Assembly (NCBI GenBank): GCA_020881915.1
Contig: JAJFPB010000003.1
Location: 2,294,001-2,358,000 of the forward strand
Direction of reading: 5' to 3'
Source: Paramyrothecium sp. XJ0827
Lineage: Eukaryota; Ascomycota; Sordariomycetes; Hypocreales; Stachybotryaceae
Length of the DNA: 64,000 nucleotides
A program made the position numbers and the translations under genes. Numbering within the stretch: the stretch's first letter is position 1; each line of letters starts with the position of its first letter. The notes under the pieces were generated by a model, which did no database searches, had not been told where the DNA came from, and saw nothing but the letters and a program-made list of their open reading frames with translations. Shown here piece after piece: positions 37,428 through 49,391 of this stretch.

Positions 37428-38039
37428 TATCACAACCTGACCCAAGGTTATAACTAAGCCGTAGAAAAGTTATATAATATAATATATAAATACTGTACTA
37501 GCCTTAGGCTACTAGTCTTAAGATAAGCCAGCCCCCACACTACTAGTACAACCTATAGGCCAGCCCTAATATACTAGCCTAAATTAGATATTAGTACAAA
37601 AGAAGGGCTAGAAATAGGAAGTTAGGAATAAAAGGATAGAAATAGAAAAATATCTAATAAGGATAGGGACCTATATAGAAGAAGATTTCTATAAATAATA
37701 AAGGAGCTACAGGAAACCTACTAATATAGATCAATAGATTATAGCCTTACTATAATCTAGTAAGAACTACTAAATTATAATTAATAGGTAATCTAGTGCT
37801 CTAAAGGCAGAGAACTATATATATAGATAGGAGGTTCTATATATTATATCTAGATTAGAACCTACTAGCTATTAATAATATATAGTCCCTAAGATATCCT
37901 TTAACTAGCTTCTAGAGAAGAAGTCTTATAGACTAGTAATAAATAATCTATTACTTTAAAAGAGAACCCCATTCCCTACATTAAATAATAAACCGCAAAA
38001 CTACCTACCCTATACCTAGATCTAGGCCTAGTTATTATA
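37428..38039 (+). repeat. 5' LTR of the chromovirus (612 bp)
   Basis: Begins TATCACAACC (ancestral TG changed to TA) and ends TTATTATA (ancestral CA changed to TA). It aligns without length change to the 3' LTR. Observed differences are almost all transitions, for example CCTGACCC against CCTAACCT. Confidence 0.97.
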
Positions 38040-38590
38040 TATTAATAGCTCTTATTCTAAGGTATACTATTTCCTTAAAGTAATACTTATAATAGTAGAA
38101 GAAAGTTCTAAGCCCTCTGTACCTACTACTAAAGGCAAGGGCAGAGTTAAAGGAACACCATCTAAGACCCCCTCCGGAGATAATATTAAGATAAGAGACC
38201 TAAATAAGGAATCTAATAATAACTCCAATAATAAAAAGGACTAAGAGATTAAAATACTTAAGTAATAAGTCTAGATCCTTATAGCTAAAATTAATTAAGT
38301 CTAAGCTAATATAGCCGCAGCATTAATTAGGTCTTATAAGATCAATTACCTTAAGAATACTATTACCTAACTTAAGTAGTAGCTATAGGAGGCTACTAAT
38401 CTTAATTTCTATATAGCCTAGAGTACTAAGACCTAGTTCTAAAGGCTCCTAGATATATAGAATACTAGGGAATATAGGAAGGAACTAGATATAGTTATTA
38501 AGCTATATAAACCTAAATCCTTTAATAGAAGCCCTTATAAGCTCTAAGGATTCCTTATAGTACTTAGAGCCTACTTTCTATACTTCCCTA

Positions 38591-38638
38591 ACGTACATGA
38601 TAAGCGAGTGCACCAACCAAGCGAGTGCACCAAAAATT
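38591..38638 (+). repeat. Left terminal inverted repeat of the Fot1-like element
   Basis: 48 bases, the exact reverse complement of 40402-40449. It contains two AAGCGAGTGCACCA copies. Confidence 0.96.
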
Positions 38639-38688
38639 ACTCAATCTCTCCTCTTTACATCTAATCAACTATTTCTCAACCACCAAAT

Positions 38689-40343
38689 ATGTCACAATCA
38701 AATAATGAAGCTAATATGCTTCTCGCTCCTCGGGCCCTTCAAAATGACCCGAAACTGGGTCTACGACCCGCCGCAAGATTATACCAGGTGGATTATTATG
38801 CCCTTCGTCGCCGACAGAGGGGCATCCAGTCTCGGCGCGATACCATCCCCAACTCACGGAGACTATCCGATCTAGAGGAGCAGATTATTGTCCAGTTCAT
38901 TCTCGACCTGGATTCGCGAGGATTTCCCCGCGACTGCGTGGTGTTGAAGAAATGGCCAACCGACTGCTCGCTGACCGCGACGCGTCACCTGTCGGCAAGC
39001 GCTGGGCTTCCAACTTCGTCAGGCGACAACCAGAGCTCAAGACGCGTTTTTTCGTAAATATGACTATCAGAGGGCTAAATGCGAAGATCCAACCATTATT
39101 CGCAATTGGTTCCGGCTCGTGGAGAACACAATCGCGAAATATGGCATCGACCTAGCCGATATCTACAACTTTGATGAGACCGGCTTTATGATGGGCATAA
39201 TTGCAAGCGGAATGGTCGTCACAGGTGCAGATAGGCGTGGAAACCCGAAATCAGTCCAGCCTGGAAACCGGGAATGGGTTACAGTCATTCAGGCGATTAA
39301 TGCCGAAGGCTGGGCGATCGCGCCGTTCATCGTGGTCGCGGGCCAATATCACCTCGCAAGCTGGTACCAGGAAAGCAACCTTCCGGGCGACTGGGCTATT
39401 GCGACAACTCAAAATGGTTGGACCGACAATGAGACCGGCCTTGAGTGGCTAAAACACTTTGACCGGCATACCAAGGCCCGATCAACCGGTCGCTATCGTC
39501 TTCTGATCCTCGATGGGCATGGAAGTCACCACTCGGTTGACTTTGAGAAATATTGTGAAGATAACCATATCATTACGCTGTGTATGCCGCCTCATTCGTC
39601 TCACCTACTTCAGCCTCTTGATGTCGGGTGCTTTGGGCCACTCAAAAAGGCATACGGTCGAGAAATAGAGCATCTGATCAGGTGCTCTATAACCCACGTT
39701 TCTAAGACTGAGTTCTTTCTGGCATTTTACGCCGCCCACCAAGCCGCCATAATAGAAATTAATATCAAAGGGGTTTTAGAGGGGCCGGGCTTGTTCCTTT
39801 AGACCCAGAAAGTGTCATATCGAAGCTTGATGTGCAGGTACGAACTCCAACACCGATTGAGGAGGAGGCCGGCCTCCCCGACCCTTGCGTGCCCAAGACG
39901 CCAAAGACGGTCCTTGAGGCTACCTCTCAATCTGAATACCTTGAAAGACGGAATCAGAAGGCACCAGGGAAGCTCCCCAGCATCTATTGTTGATGCGCTT
40001 AAGTCATTTTCTAAGGGAACGAAGGCGATAATGCATCAAATAGCATTATTAAAGTCTGAGAACCAGATCCTTCGACAGGCAAATGAGACTCTTAGCAAGC
40101 GGCGTAGGGCAAAAAGAACCCGGCTACAGAATGGAGGGAAGATGACTATAGGTGAGGAGAAGGGATGAGATTGATCAGAAAGACGTTGATGCGCAGATAA
40201 TGGCTGGATTGTTGAGAAGTGGTGGTCGAGGGAGGTCAGCACTGGCGAGAGAAAGGCGCTGTAGAACCTGTGGAAATACCGGACATAATTCAAGAACATG
40301 TCAGATAGTTGTGTTAGTATCTGAAGAAGACGATAGTGATTAA
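38689..40343 (+). pseudogene. Fot1/pogo-type DDE transposase with several frameshifts
   Basis: The ATG at 38689 opens a helix-turn-helix N-terminal part (ALQNDPKLGLRPAARLYQV). The DDE_1 catalytic core lies at 39119-39802, with the first Asp in YNFDETGFMMG, the second in LLILDGHGSHH and the third in LQPLDVGCFGPLKKAYGRE, the DDD form usual in pogo elements. The C-terminus has a coiled coil (ALLKSENQILRQANETLSKR) and ends in a zinc knuckle (CRTCGNTGHNSRTC). At least five small shifts break the frame: near 38930, at the T6 run 39047-39052, near 39780, near 39950 and near 40158. They are indels, not RIP-type transitions. The copy is therefore probably inactive itself, though its ends look mobilisable. 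Confidence 0.9.
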
Positions 40344-40401
40344 TTTTAATTGATTAGATGTTTTGTAGTGATTTTAAGTAATGTTCTATTTTAATGGTGT
40401 G

Positions 40402-40449
40402 AATTTTTGGTGCACTCGCTTGGTTGGTGCACTCGCTTATCATGTACGT
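40402..40449 (-). repeat. Right terminal inverted repeat of the Fot1-like element
   Basis: 48 bases complementary to the left end, with the same pair of 14-bp direct repeats. Confidence 0.96.
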
Positions 40450-43400
40450 TAATATCTTTATTATAAATAAAAAACAAGTTAAGTTTATAGCCTAAAGCCT
40501 AAAGGGCAATGCCCTTACCTAGTTTAAACCTATACTCTATAATTATATTACTAAATCTATAATTAAATATAAGGAAAATATAAAGAAAATCTTTTATAAC
40601 TTTAATAAGTTTAAAGAATATATTAAAAAGACCTTTAGTATTATAAATAAAGTCCAAGAAGTAGAGTAAGACCTTAATAAAATAACCTAAACTAAGTTAT
40701 ATACTAGTTTTGTAGTATAGTTTAAATAGATTATTTTAAAGCTTAAATAGATAGAGGAAATATATAAGAAAACCTTCTATAATAAATATAAGGAGGAAAT
40801 TAAAGATAAACTTATTAAAATTAAATAATTAGAATACTTACTAGAAGAATATATATATAAGGCAATTAAAATTAATAAGTATAACTTTAAATATAAAAGG
40901 GAGAAAGAATAATATAAGAATACTCTATATATTAAGTATAATACTAATAACTTAAAGTAATAAAAATAAGTAAATACCTCCTATAGGACCAAATCTGGCC
41001 CCATAAAGCTAGGAGTAATCTAAAAAGTAGATATTACCTGCTATAACTGTGGCAAGAAAGGATATTTTGCCCAAGAATACTAATAACCTAAATAAAATTA
41101 ACCCTAGAGAAAAGGAAGATTTACCCTAATTACCGAAGATAAGTAATAGCTAGGTAAGATCACTATAACTTATGCTATTAAAATAATATAATATACTAAG
41201 ACTATATTACTATAGCTAGATTAGGACTATAGATATAGAATATACTTATAGGACTACTAATATATAAGAAACCCCGAAGGAGTAGCCAAAGAAATAATAG
41301 AAAGTAATTATATATAAGAAATCCTAGATACCTAACTATAGAAATAAATATTAAACCCCAAAGACTCTAATACTATTATTAATAAAATATTAAGTAAGGA
41401 TAGTAACTTATTCTTAGAGGGCTTAAATAAAGAATAGGAGTATTTAAATAATAACCCTAAAGAAAGAATAATAAACTATATAATGCAAGAAGTAGGGAAG
41501 TTATAATAGAACCCCTATATAAATAAAAATATCTTTATCTATATAGTTATAATAGAAGAAGCCCTACTAAACCCTATATATATATAACTACTAAGAATCT
41601 AAAGAGAGAATAACCTACATATAAATATTAACTATCTACAATACTATAGCATTATATAGATTTTATATCTATAGTACCTATATATAATATATCTTAATAA
41701 GAAGGTAGAAAATAAAACCTTCTTAATAAGGGTAAGAGAATAGAATATTATCTTACTATATAATATAAAGGACCTCTAGTTCTAGATCAAGGAAGCAATA
41801 TATAAATAATATAAGATCGCAGTCCTATAAAGAAACCTATACTAACTATAGGAGTACTAGAATAAATAAGATATAAGAGATTACCTTATAATCTACTATA
41901 AATAGTATATAGCTAAGAAACTTAGGTACTACTAAAATCTACAGGAAACTAAATAATAGTAGCTAAATAAAGCTAGACTACTAGATAAGATAGAGGAAGC
42001 TAAGCTATACTAGGCAGAAAGCTACTAGGAATACCCCATAGAATACCTTTATTATAAGGAAGAAAGGAAGGCAAGATTCTATAGATTTTTAAATCTCTAT
42101 AATAGTACTACTCTAATAAAATATAAAGGAGAATACCAAAGATACTATATATCTAAGGGAGTATATTTTAAATACCTAGTAATAACTAGTAATATAAAGA
42201 AGATTAATAGAAGAAATAACTAATTACTAGTAGTTGCGGACTAACTAGGGTACCTAGTATAGGCCTGCCTTCTAAAAGGGAAACTAAATAGAAGAACCCC
42301 TAGTTACTATATTAAATAGTATAATAAGTACTATATACTAAATAACTTCTACTATAGATATTTTACTACTATAATCTAGATACTAAATCTCTAGAATAGA
42401 GTAAAATAGAAACCCCTATAGGATATTAATAATATCCCTATTAGAATAAATTAGGCAAAAAATAAAGATACTTATCTATAAAAGGGCTATAGGTAAAATA
42501 TAATAATTAAATAACCCTTAGTATAATCTAAAACTATAATAAAGTAGTATATAAGACTATTATAATTAAGATAATAATTAATAAATATAAAACTATTATA
42601 GAATTAGATTCTAGAGTAGCTTAAAGTTTTATTAATTTTAGGTTAGTAAACTAACTCTAACTACTATAGAGAAGAAAAGGCAAAAGGAGTTATATTATAA
42701 AGTTAGCTAAAGAGGTACTACTTATATATAATAATAGGTTTATTAATAAGGAAATATACCCTCTAATACTCTATAGTTATAATATAACTTTTAAAATAGT
42801 TTTTAATATTATATTACTAAGTAGTAAATCTATTTTTCTTAGGAGACTATAGTTTAAATTTAAAAATCTATAGGTTAATTAAACTACTAGCTAGATATAT
42901 AAGTTAGGATTTATACTAAAATAGGAACCTAAAGATTAGAAGAAAAGAGAGAAAGTAAATATTTACTACAAACCGCTATCTAGGTAAAGCAAATAATATA
43001 AAGCTAGAAGGGATTATATAATAAAAGCTACTATAATTAAGAGAGAACTACTATAACCTAGTTTATAATATAAATAAAGCTAAGCTAATATAAACTAAAG
43101 AATCTTATACCTTAAGAAGCTATAATAAGTACTAAAATAAATAGTAGGAGATCTATTTAGTTAGTAGAAAGAAGACCCTAAAGTAAAAAGGGAAGAACTT
43201 AAAGAAAGAATAAAGAATATCCTAGAAATATATTATATTTATAAGAAATTATTCTAGGAGAAGTTTAAATTAGGACTACTAGAATACTCTTAATAGGACT
43301 ACAAAATCTACCTTATTAATAAGAAGAAAACCCACTTCCTACTAATTTATAACCTTAATACCTAAGAACTATAGATATTAAAGAAGTATATTAAGAAAAA

Positions 43401-46400
43401 CCTTAGGAAAGAATATATCTAATAATTAATCTTATTAATAAGGTACCTAGTTATATTTATACTAAAAAAGAATAGAAAACTCTAATTAGTAGTAGATTAC
43501 TAATAACTTAATAAGATTACTATAAAAGACTATACCTTATTACTACTTATTATAGAAATATATAATTAATTATATAGTAAAATAATCTTTACTATACTTA
43601 ATTTAAAAGGAGTATATAATCTAATTTAGATAAAGAAAGGAGAAGAATAGAAGATAGTATTTTATACTAAGTTTGGCCTATTTAAATACCTAGTTATATC
43701 CTTTGGACTAACTAATATACTAATAATATTCTAAAGAATAATTAATTATATCTTAAGGGAATATATAAATAACTTCGTAATTATATACCTTAATAATATT
43801 CTTATTTTCTTAGATAATAAGAAATAATATAGGAAATATATCTATAAGGTACTTAAAGTACTCTAGGATACTAATCTACTAATTAAACCAAAAAAAAGTA
43901 ACTTCTATATCTAAGAGATAAACTACCTTAGATATATTATCTAATCTAATAAAATCTAAATAGAGAAAGGGAAAATTGTAGTAGTATATAAATAGGAACC
44001 TCCAAAAAATATAAAAGATATATAGAGCTTCCTTAGATTTACTAACTACTACTAATAATTTATTAAGAACTTTAGTAAAATTATAGTACTATTAACTAAC
44101 TTTATAAAGAAAGAACAAGAGTTTAACTAGAACTAAAATAAAGAAGCTTAATAAGTATTTAAGGAAATTAAGAAACTTATTACTAAAGAACCAGTTCTTA
44201 TTATATTTAACCCTAATAAGGTAATTAAATTAGAAACTAATATATTAGACTTTATACTTGGTGCTACTATTAAATAATAAGGCAAAAATAGGATACTAAA
44301 ACCTATAGTATTTTAATTAAAGAAGCTTAGTAGATTACTACTTTAATACTCTATTTATAATAAAGAATTTATAGTAATAATTAAAGCTATTAAGGAATTT
44401 TAATACTATATTATAGGAAGTAATTATAGGATTAAAATCTATATAGATTATAAGAATATCTCTTACTTTACTATAACCTAAACCTTAATAGCCTAATAAG
44501 TATATTACTATAAAATATTATTAGAACTTAATATAGAAATTATTTATAAAAAAGGATTAAAAAATAGAAGAGCTAATGCCCTAAGTTAATAAAGTAATTA
44601 TAAATAGGAAATACTAAAAGCTATAGGCCAAGTATTTATAATAAATAAAAAAACCAGTAACTATAAGTTATATAAACTTAGGAAATTATAAATAATAATA
44701 GAACCTAACCTAGAACTTAAATAAAAGGTTATAAAATATAATAAGCTAGTACAAGGATATAAAGTACCCTTAGGTAAATATATCTACCTAGAAGATCTAT
44801 AGCTAGATTATAATACCTATAATAGAAAAATCTAGGCACTACCTAAAGGATACTTAAAAGAAGTTATTTATATATACTATAAGTACCCTCTAATAGAATA
44901 CTCTAGTATTTAGAAAATATACTAAATAATTCACTAAATATATAATACCCCTAGATTAAGGGACTATATTATAAAATATATTAAGAAATACATAATATAC
45001 TAAAAAGCAAAGGCATTATAGTATAAACTATATAGGTTTCTAAAACCCCTACTAGTACTAACCTAATTATAGGAATTAATTTTATAGGACTTTATTATAA
45101 AGTTACTATAATCTAAGAAACTAGAATTAAAAGATAGCTTTAATAGCATCTTTACTATTATTAATAGGTTTATAAAGTTTATATACTTTATAGCCTATAA
45201 TAAAGTAATTAGTACTAAAATAATAGTATATTACTTTATTAAATATATTATCTTATAATATAGGCTACTAAAGGAAATTATTTTTAATAGAGGTACTATA
45301 TTTATATTAAAATTCTAGTAGGAACTAATAGTATAACTTAGGATTAATAGTAAGCTAAGTACTACTTACTACCTATAAATAAATAGGTAAATAAAATATT
45401 TAAATTAAATTATTAAAATATATCTATATTATTATATTAACTATAAGTAAAATAACTAGACTAGATTACTACTAATTATATAAATTATATATAATAGATA
45501 GAAGTTAGAAACTACTTAATAGTTATCTTACTTTATAAACTATAGATTTAAATCTATATTTAAATAAGAAATCTAAACTAGAATAGCTAATAAGAAAGCT
45601 ATAATTAAAGTATAAGATATAAAAATACTATATAATATACTTAGAAAAGAAATTTTATTTATTAAAGATAGAATAACTAAATTTTATAACTAAAAAAGAT
45701 TAAATAGACTAACTTTAAAGGAGGGAGATATAGTCTACTTACTTAGAAAAAATATAAAAATAATATAACTAAATAATAAACTAGACTTTAAAAAATTAAG
45801 ACTATTTCTAATTATTAGAAATATTTCTAATATTATATATAAACTACATTTACCTAATATAATAAAAATATACCTAGTATTCTATATTGTACTTTTAGAA
45901 CTAGCTAAAGGTAATAACTTTGTAGAAGATAGTATTAAAGTCTTACTAGAAGAACTAGAATATAAAGTTAAAAGAATACTAGTATAATAAATTAAAGAAA
46001 ATAAAAAAATAATATACTTTATAAAATAGAAAAACTATAATAATAGTAAAAATACTTAGGAATCCCTAGAATACCTAGAGAAAGCTAAGAAGAAGCTAAG
46101 GGAGTTCTAGTTATAGGTACTAGGCCTAAATCTATAAACTCCTTCCCTAGCCTAAAAGAAAACTAATCTATAGAACCAAAAATACTAATAGTATTAAGAT
46201 TATAAATAATCTAATACTTATAAGAATCTAAGGTAGTAAGAAGACCTAAAGAAGACTTAATACTATTCTCCTTATTTAACTCTACTATTCTATAATAAAA
46301 TAATTTATTACTATAATCCTTTACTTTCTAATAAATTTTTTAGATCTAAGATAATTAGCTTATTACCTTAGTAAGCTTAAGTTAAAGTTTAGCTAGGCTC

Positions 46401-46843
46401 TTCTTGGCCTTCTCCTCCTTAGTATCTAACTTCTTCTGCTAAGACTCTAATTAAGCTACTAGAAGAAATTAGTAAGAAATGTAAAAAGGACTAAAGAAAT
46501 AACTTATAGATAGAAGCTACTAAAATACTATTATAAGAATGCTTATAATAGATATACTCCAGATAATAGAATAACCCCGAGGTTAGGATCTTATATTTCT
46601 TATTATACTTAAAATAATAAGTATATAATATATTAGTAGAAATAGATTTCTTAATAGTATAAGATAAAAGGCTTAGATACTTAGTAGATTTCTTCGAAGG
46701 TTTTTTAATATAGCCTAATATAGTATTAGTATACTTATAAAAAGAAGAAAATAGAGAGAGATCTATATATACAATAGGGACCTATAACCTTAAGTATATC
46801 TGATGCTAGGCTACGAGACTTGGCCTTAGAGAGAGAAGTATTA

Positions 46844-47455
46844 TATCACAACCTAACCTAAGGTTATAACTAAGCTATAGAAAAGTTATATAATATAATA
46901 TATAAATACTATACTAGCCTCAGGCTACTAGCCTTAAGATAAGCTAGCCCCTGCGCTACTAGTATAATCTATAGGCCAGCTCTAATATATTAGCCTAAAT
47001 TAGATACTAGTATAAAAGAAGGGCTAGAAATAGAAAGCTAGGAATAAAAGAATAGAAATAGAAAAATATCTAATAAGAATAGGGACCTATATAGAAGAAG
47101 ATTTCTATAAATAATAAAGGAGCTATAGGAAACCTACTAATATAGATTAATAGATTATAGCCTTACTGTAATCTAGTAAGAACTACTAGATTATAATTAA
47201 TAAGTAATCTAGTACTCTAAAGGCAGAGAACCATATATATAGATAGGAGGTTCTATATATTATATTTAGACTAGAACCTACTAGCTATTAATAATATATA
47301 GTCCCTAAGATATCCTTTAACTAGCTTCTAGAGAAGAAGTCTTATAGACTAGTAATAAGTAATCTATTACTTTAAAAGGGAACCCCATTCCCTGCGTTAA
47401 ATAATAAACCGCAAAACCACCTACCCTATACCTAGGTCCAGGCCGGGTTATCACA
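46844..47455 (+). repeat. 3' LTR of the chromovirus (612 bp)
   Basis: Begins TATCACAACC and ends GGTTATCACA; the CA end is intact here but mutated in the 5' LTR. It is followed directly by AATAT. Confidence 0.97.
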
Positions 47456-47460
47456 AATAT

Positions 47461-48969
47461 CTGTAATTGAGCTTATAGTGATTTCCAAGCTTGTCTTTTG
47501 TATAATGTGGTCCTTGTTTGCAGTGCTTCGCTTAATACCGGTGATACTTATACACTTGGGTCTAGAGGCCAGCCTCCCGTTCTAATTGTGCCCTCTGGTC
47601 CTCGGTTTAAGATTTCCTCTTTTTCGTCCTCCCTTACGTTGCGGATCCATTAAGGACCTCCTTGTAGAAGAGTTCTATAGAGAGTAATATCTTCTTACCT
47701 CTTCTAAAGAAGCCATTAAGGCCCTCTACATGCGTATCTATGGGCTACTAGTTAATATTCCTATCTAGAAGATCCTTTTTTAAGCCAGTTCCATAAGTCC
47801 TAGTAACTAAGATTTTAATTTTTATTTTGTAGTATATATATATAGTCCCTAGAAAATAATCCTTGTTTTATAGTATACTATTTAACTATTGCTAAAGGTT
47901 ATTCTGCTAGAAATCACTTAAGGCAAGGATAATACTAGATATAGTATCCTTATAAACCAGTTTTACTCGCTTATTTTCTCGCCGGGATATCTTCTATTAG
48001 AAATTATAATAGATATAAATAGGATCTATTTTATTATATTGCCTATCTTCCTACTATTTAGCTCAACGTAGAAGTAGGAGCTACCCGGAGTCTCGGTTTT
48101 CTCTTTAGTTGGCTTATTTAAGTTTATTATTATTAAATCTATAGCTGGGATTGGGACTAGGACCGGGACTGCGGCTAGGACTACAAAGAGGAGTTATTAA
48201 GAGCTCTAGTGTTCTATAATTAGAAATAAAATTATCCCAGAAGTAGAAATCTTCGGTTATTATAATATCTTACCTTTATGTAGTAAGTATGGAGGAGTAA
48301 GTACCTGAGGCAATAAGTTAGTAGGGTTAGGGGGTCGTAGACTCCCCGAGTATTTGCTTATTCAGAAAGTGAACACATGGCCTCTTTTAGCTTGGTTCTA
48401 AATGATTCTATGGCTTTCTATAATATACTTATAGCTATTACATTGCTTAGATAGCTTACAACGCTTTCTTTGTACTTGTTTTTCAAATAGATATAGTACT
48501 TTAATTATAGACAAAAAATTAACTAAGATAATAGCTTAGATGGCTCATAGAAACCAGGGGCCCTTACCAGTATAACTCTATTTGCTACTAAATATATGGG
48601 ATTGGCCACCAAATACGGGGGCTAGTGCGCTAGCGCGGCATAATTTAGCTTCTATTAGACCAGTAGCATCCTAGCTACTAAAAAGGGAAGATATCTAAGA
48701 TAGAGCGCTCTAAAGGAAGTAGGTATTCACAAGCAAAGGGCATAAAGATATTTAGAAGATTTAAATATTACAAAATAGATATAGGTTATTGTAAATTCAA
48801 GCAAGAAGTAAATTTATTATGGCTAGAACTAGCTCTTTTACTTGCGCTAAGTGGTTTTGGGATAGTACAAGGTAGTACAACGACCTTAGCCTAGTGACTT
48901 CTATGGCTGGCGCTAAGAACTATTAGTTACGCAATCCTGCGACACCCATTACACAAAAAACGGTACACA
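47461..48969. mobile_element. Unidentified element, right part
   Basis: This continues the sequence that the chromovirus interrupted. A+T content drops gradually toward 48.9 kb. One plus-strand frame can be followed for stretches (for example KEAIKALYMRIYGLLVN near 47720) with stops between, so it looks like decayed coding sequence. I cannot name the family. Confidence 0.45.
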
Positions 48970-49175
48970 GGCCTGGGCCTTGGAAGACCATGTTATTGCT
49001 GCACATAGACCGCGGTAGAGATCTTGCGAAGGGATGCGTTGCCGTGTGGCCCGTCACACGGCGATGCCGTACGATGCCATGGGCCAGGTCGGATCCATGC
49101 GCGGCTACGTACACTTCCGCCAGGATATTCACAAAGAGATACACAAGGACACACAGGGCTACACAAGGCTACACA
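48970..49175 (+). repeat. Third copy of the ~200-bp repeat, right edge of the island
   Basis: Same orientation as the left copies and strongly similar throughout: GGCCTGGGCCTTGGAA, CCGCGGTAGAGATCTTGCG, CGCGGCTACGTACACTTCCG. It is followed by a short GCTACACAAG repetition. Normal-composition DNA resumes right after. Confidence 0.92.
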
Positions 49176-49391
49176 GAAGGGAATTTTTTTTTTTCTCCGG
49201 GCGCATGAAAGCGTTTGCCATGTGTTAAGTCTTTGTGCCCACCGACCACGATTCTTGAATCATCTTCAGAAAGCCCGATCCATCTTCTTGCTCAACTACT
49301 GGGGCCGCAGACGGACTTCTCGTCTTCGCTTACACTTTCTTCGCGAAGCTTTCTTCCCTGCAATCTCGTCACTATCGTCGGAGCCTCAGTC

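Larger units (their letters stand above)
38591..40449 (+). mobile_element. Nested pogo/Fot1-like DNA transposon (1859 bp)
   Basis: The element lies inside the gag region of the chromovirus. Its ends form a perfect inverted repeat of 48 bp. Each arm holds two direct copies of AAGCGAGTGCACCA separated by three bases, probably the transposase binding sites. Outside the repeats TA is present on both sides (38589-38590 and 40450-40451), as expected for this superfamily. ACGT at the very ends is itself palindromic, so a four-base ACGT duplication is also possible. Base composition is near normal, in sharp contrast to the A+T-rich host element, so it inserted after the host had been mutated. Confidence 0.94.
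37423..47460 (+). mobile_element. Complete but dead Ty3/gypsy chromovirus with RIP signature
   Basis: Two 612-bp LTRs bound the element and AATAT flanks it on both sides (37423-37427 and 47456-47460). Without the nested transposon it is about 8.2 kb. Domains run in order on the plus strand. The gag capsid region is interrupted at 38590. A gag zinc knuckle lies at 41038-41079, with its third and fourth ligands changed to Tyr (His and Cys codons mutated C-to-T or G-to-A). Reverse transcriptase follows, with YLDD decayed to YLNN at 43786-43797, then RNase H (about 44225-44590, ending like a GRADALS motif) and integrase (about 44880-45700). Last comes a C-terminal chromodomain (45948-46090), which defines chromoviruses. 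A purine run (GAGAGAGAAG) just before the 3' LTR is the likely polypurine tract. Stops appear every few codons and CpG is nearly absent, so it cannot be expressed as protein. Confidence 0.95.
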
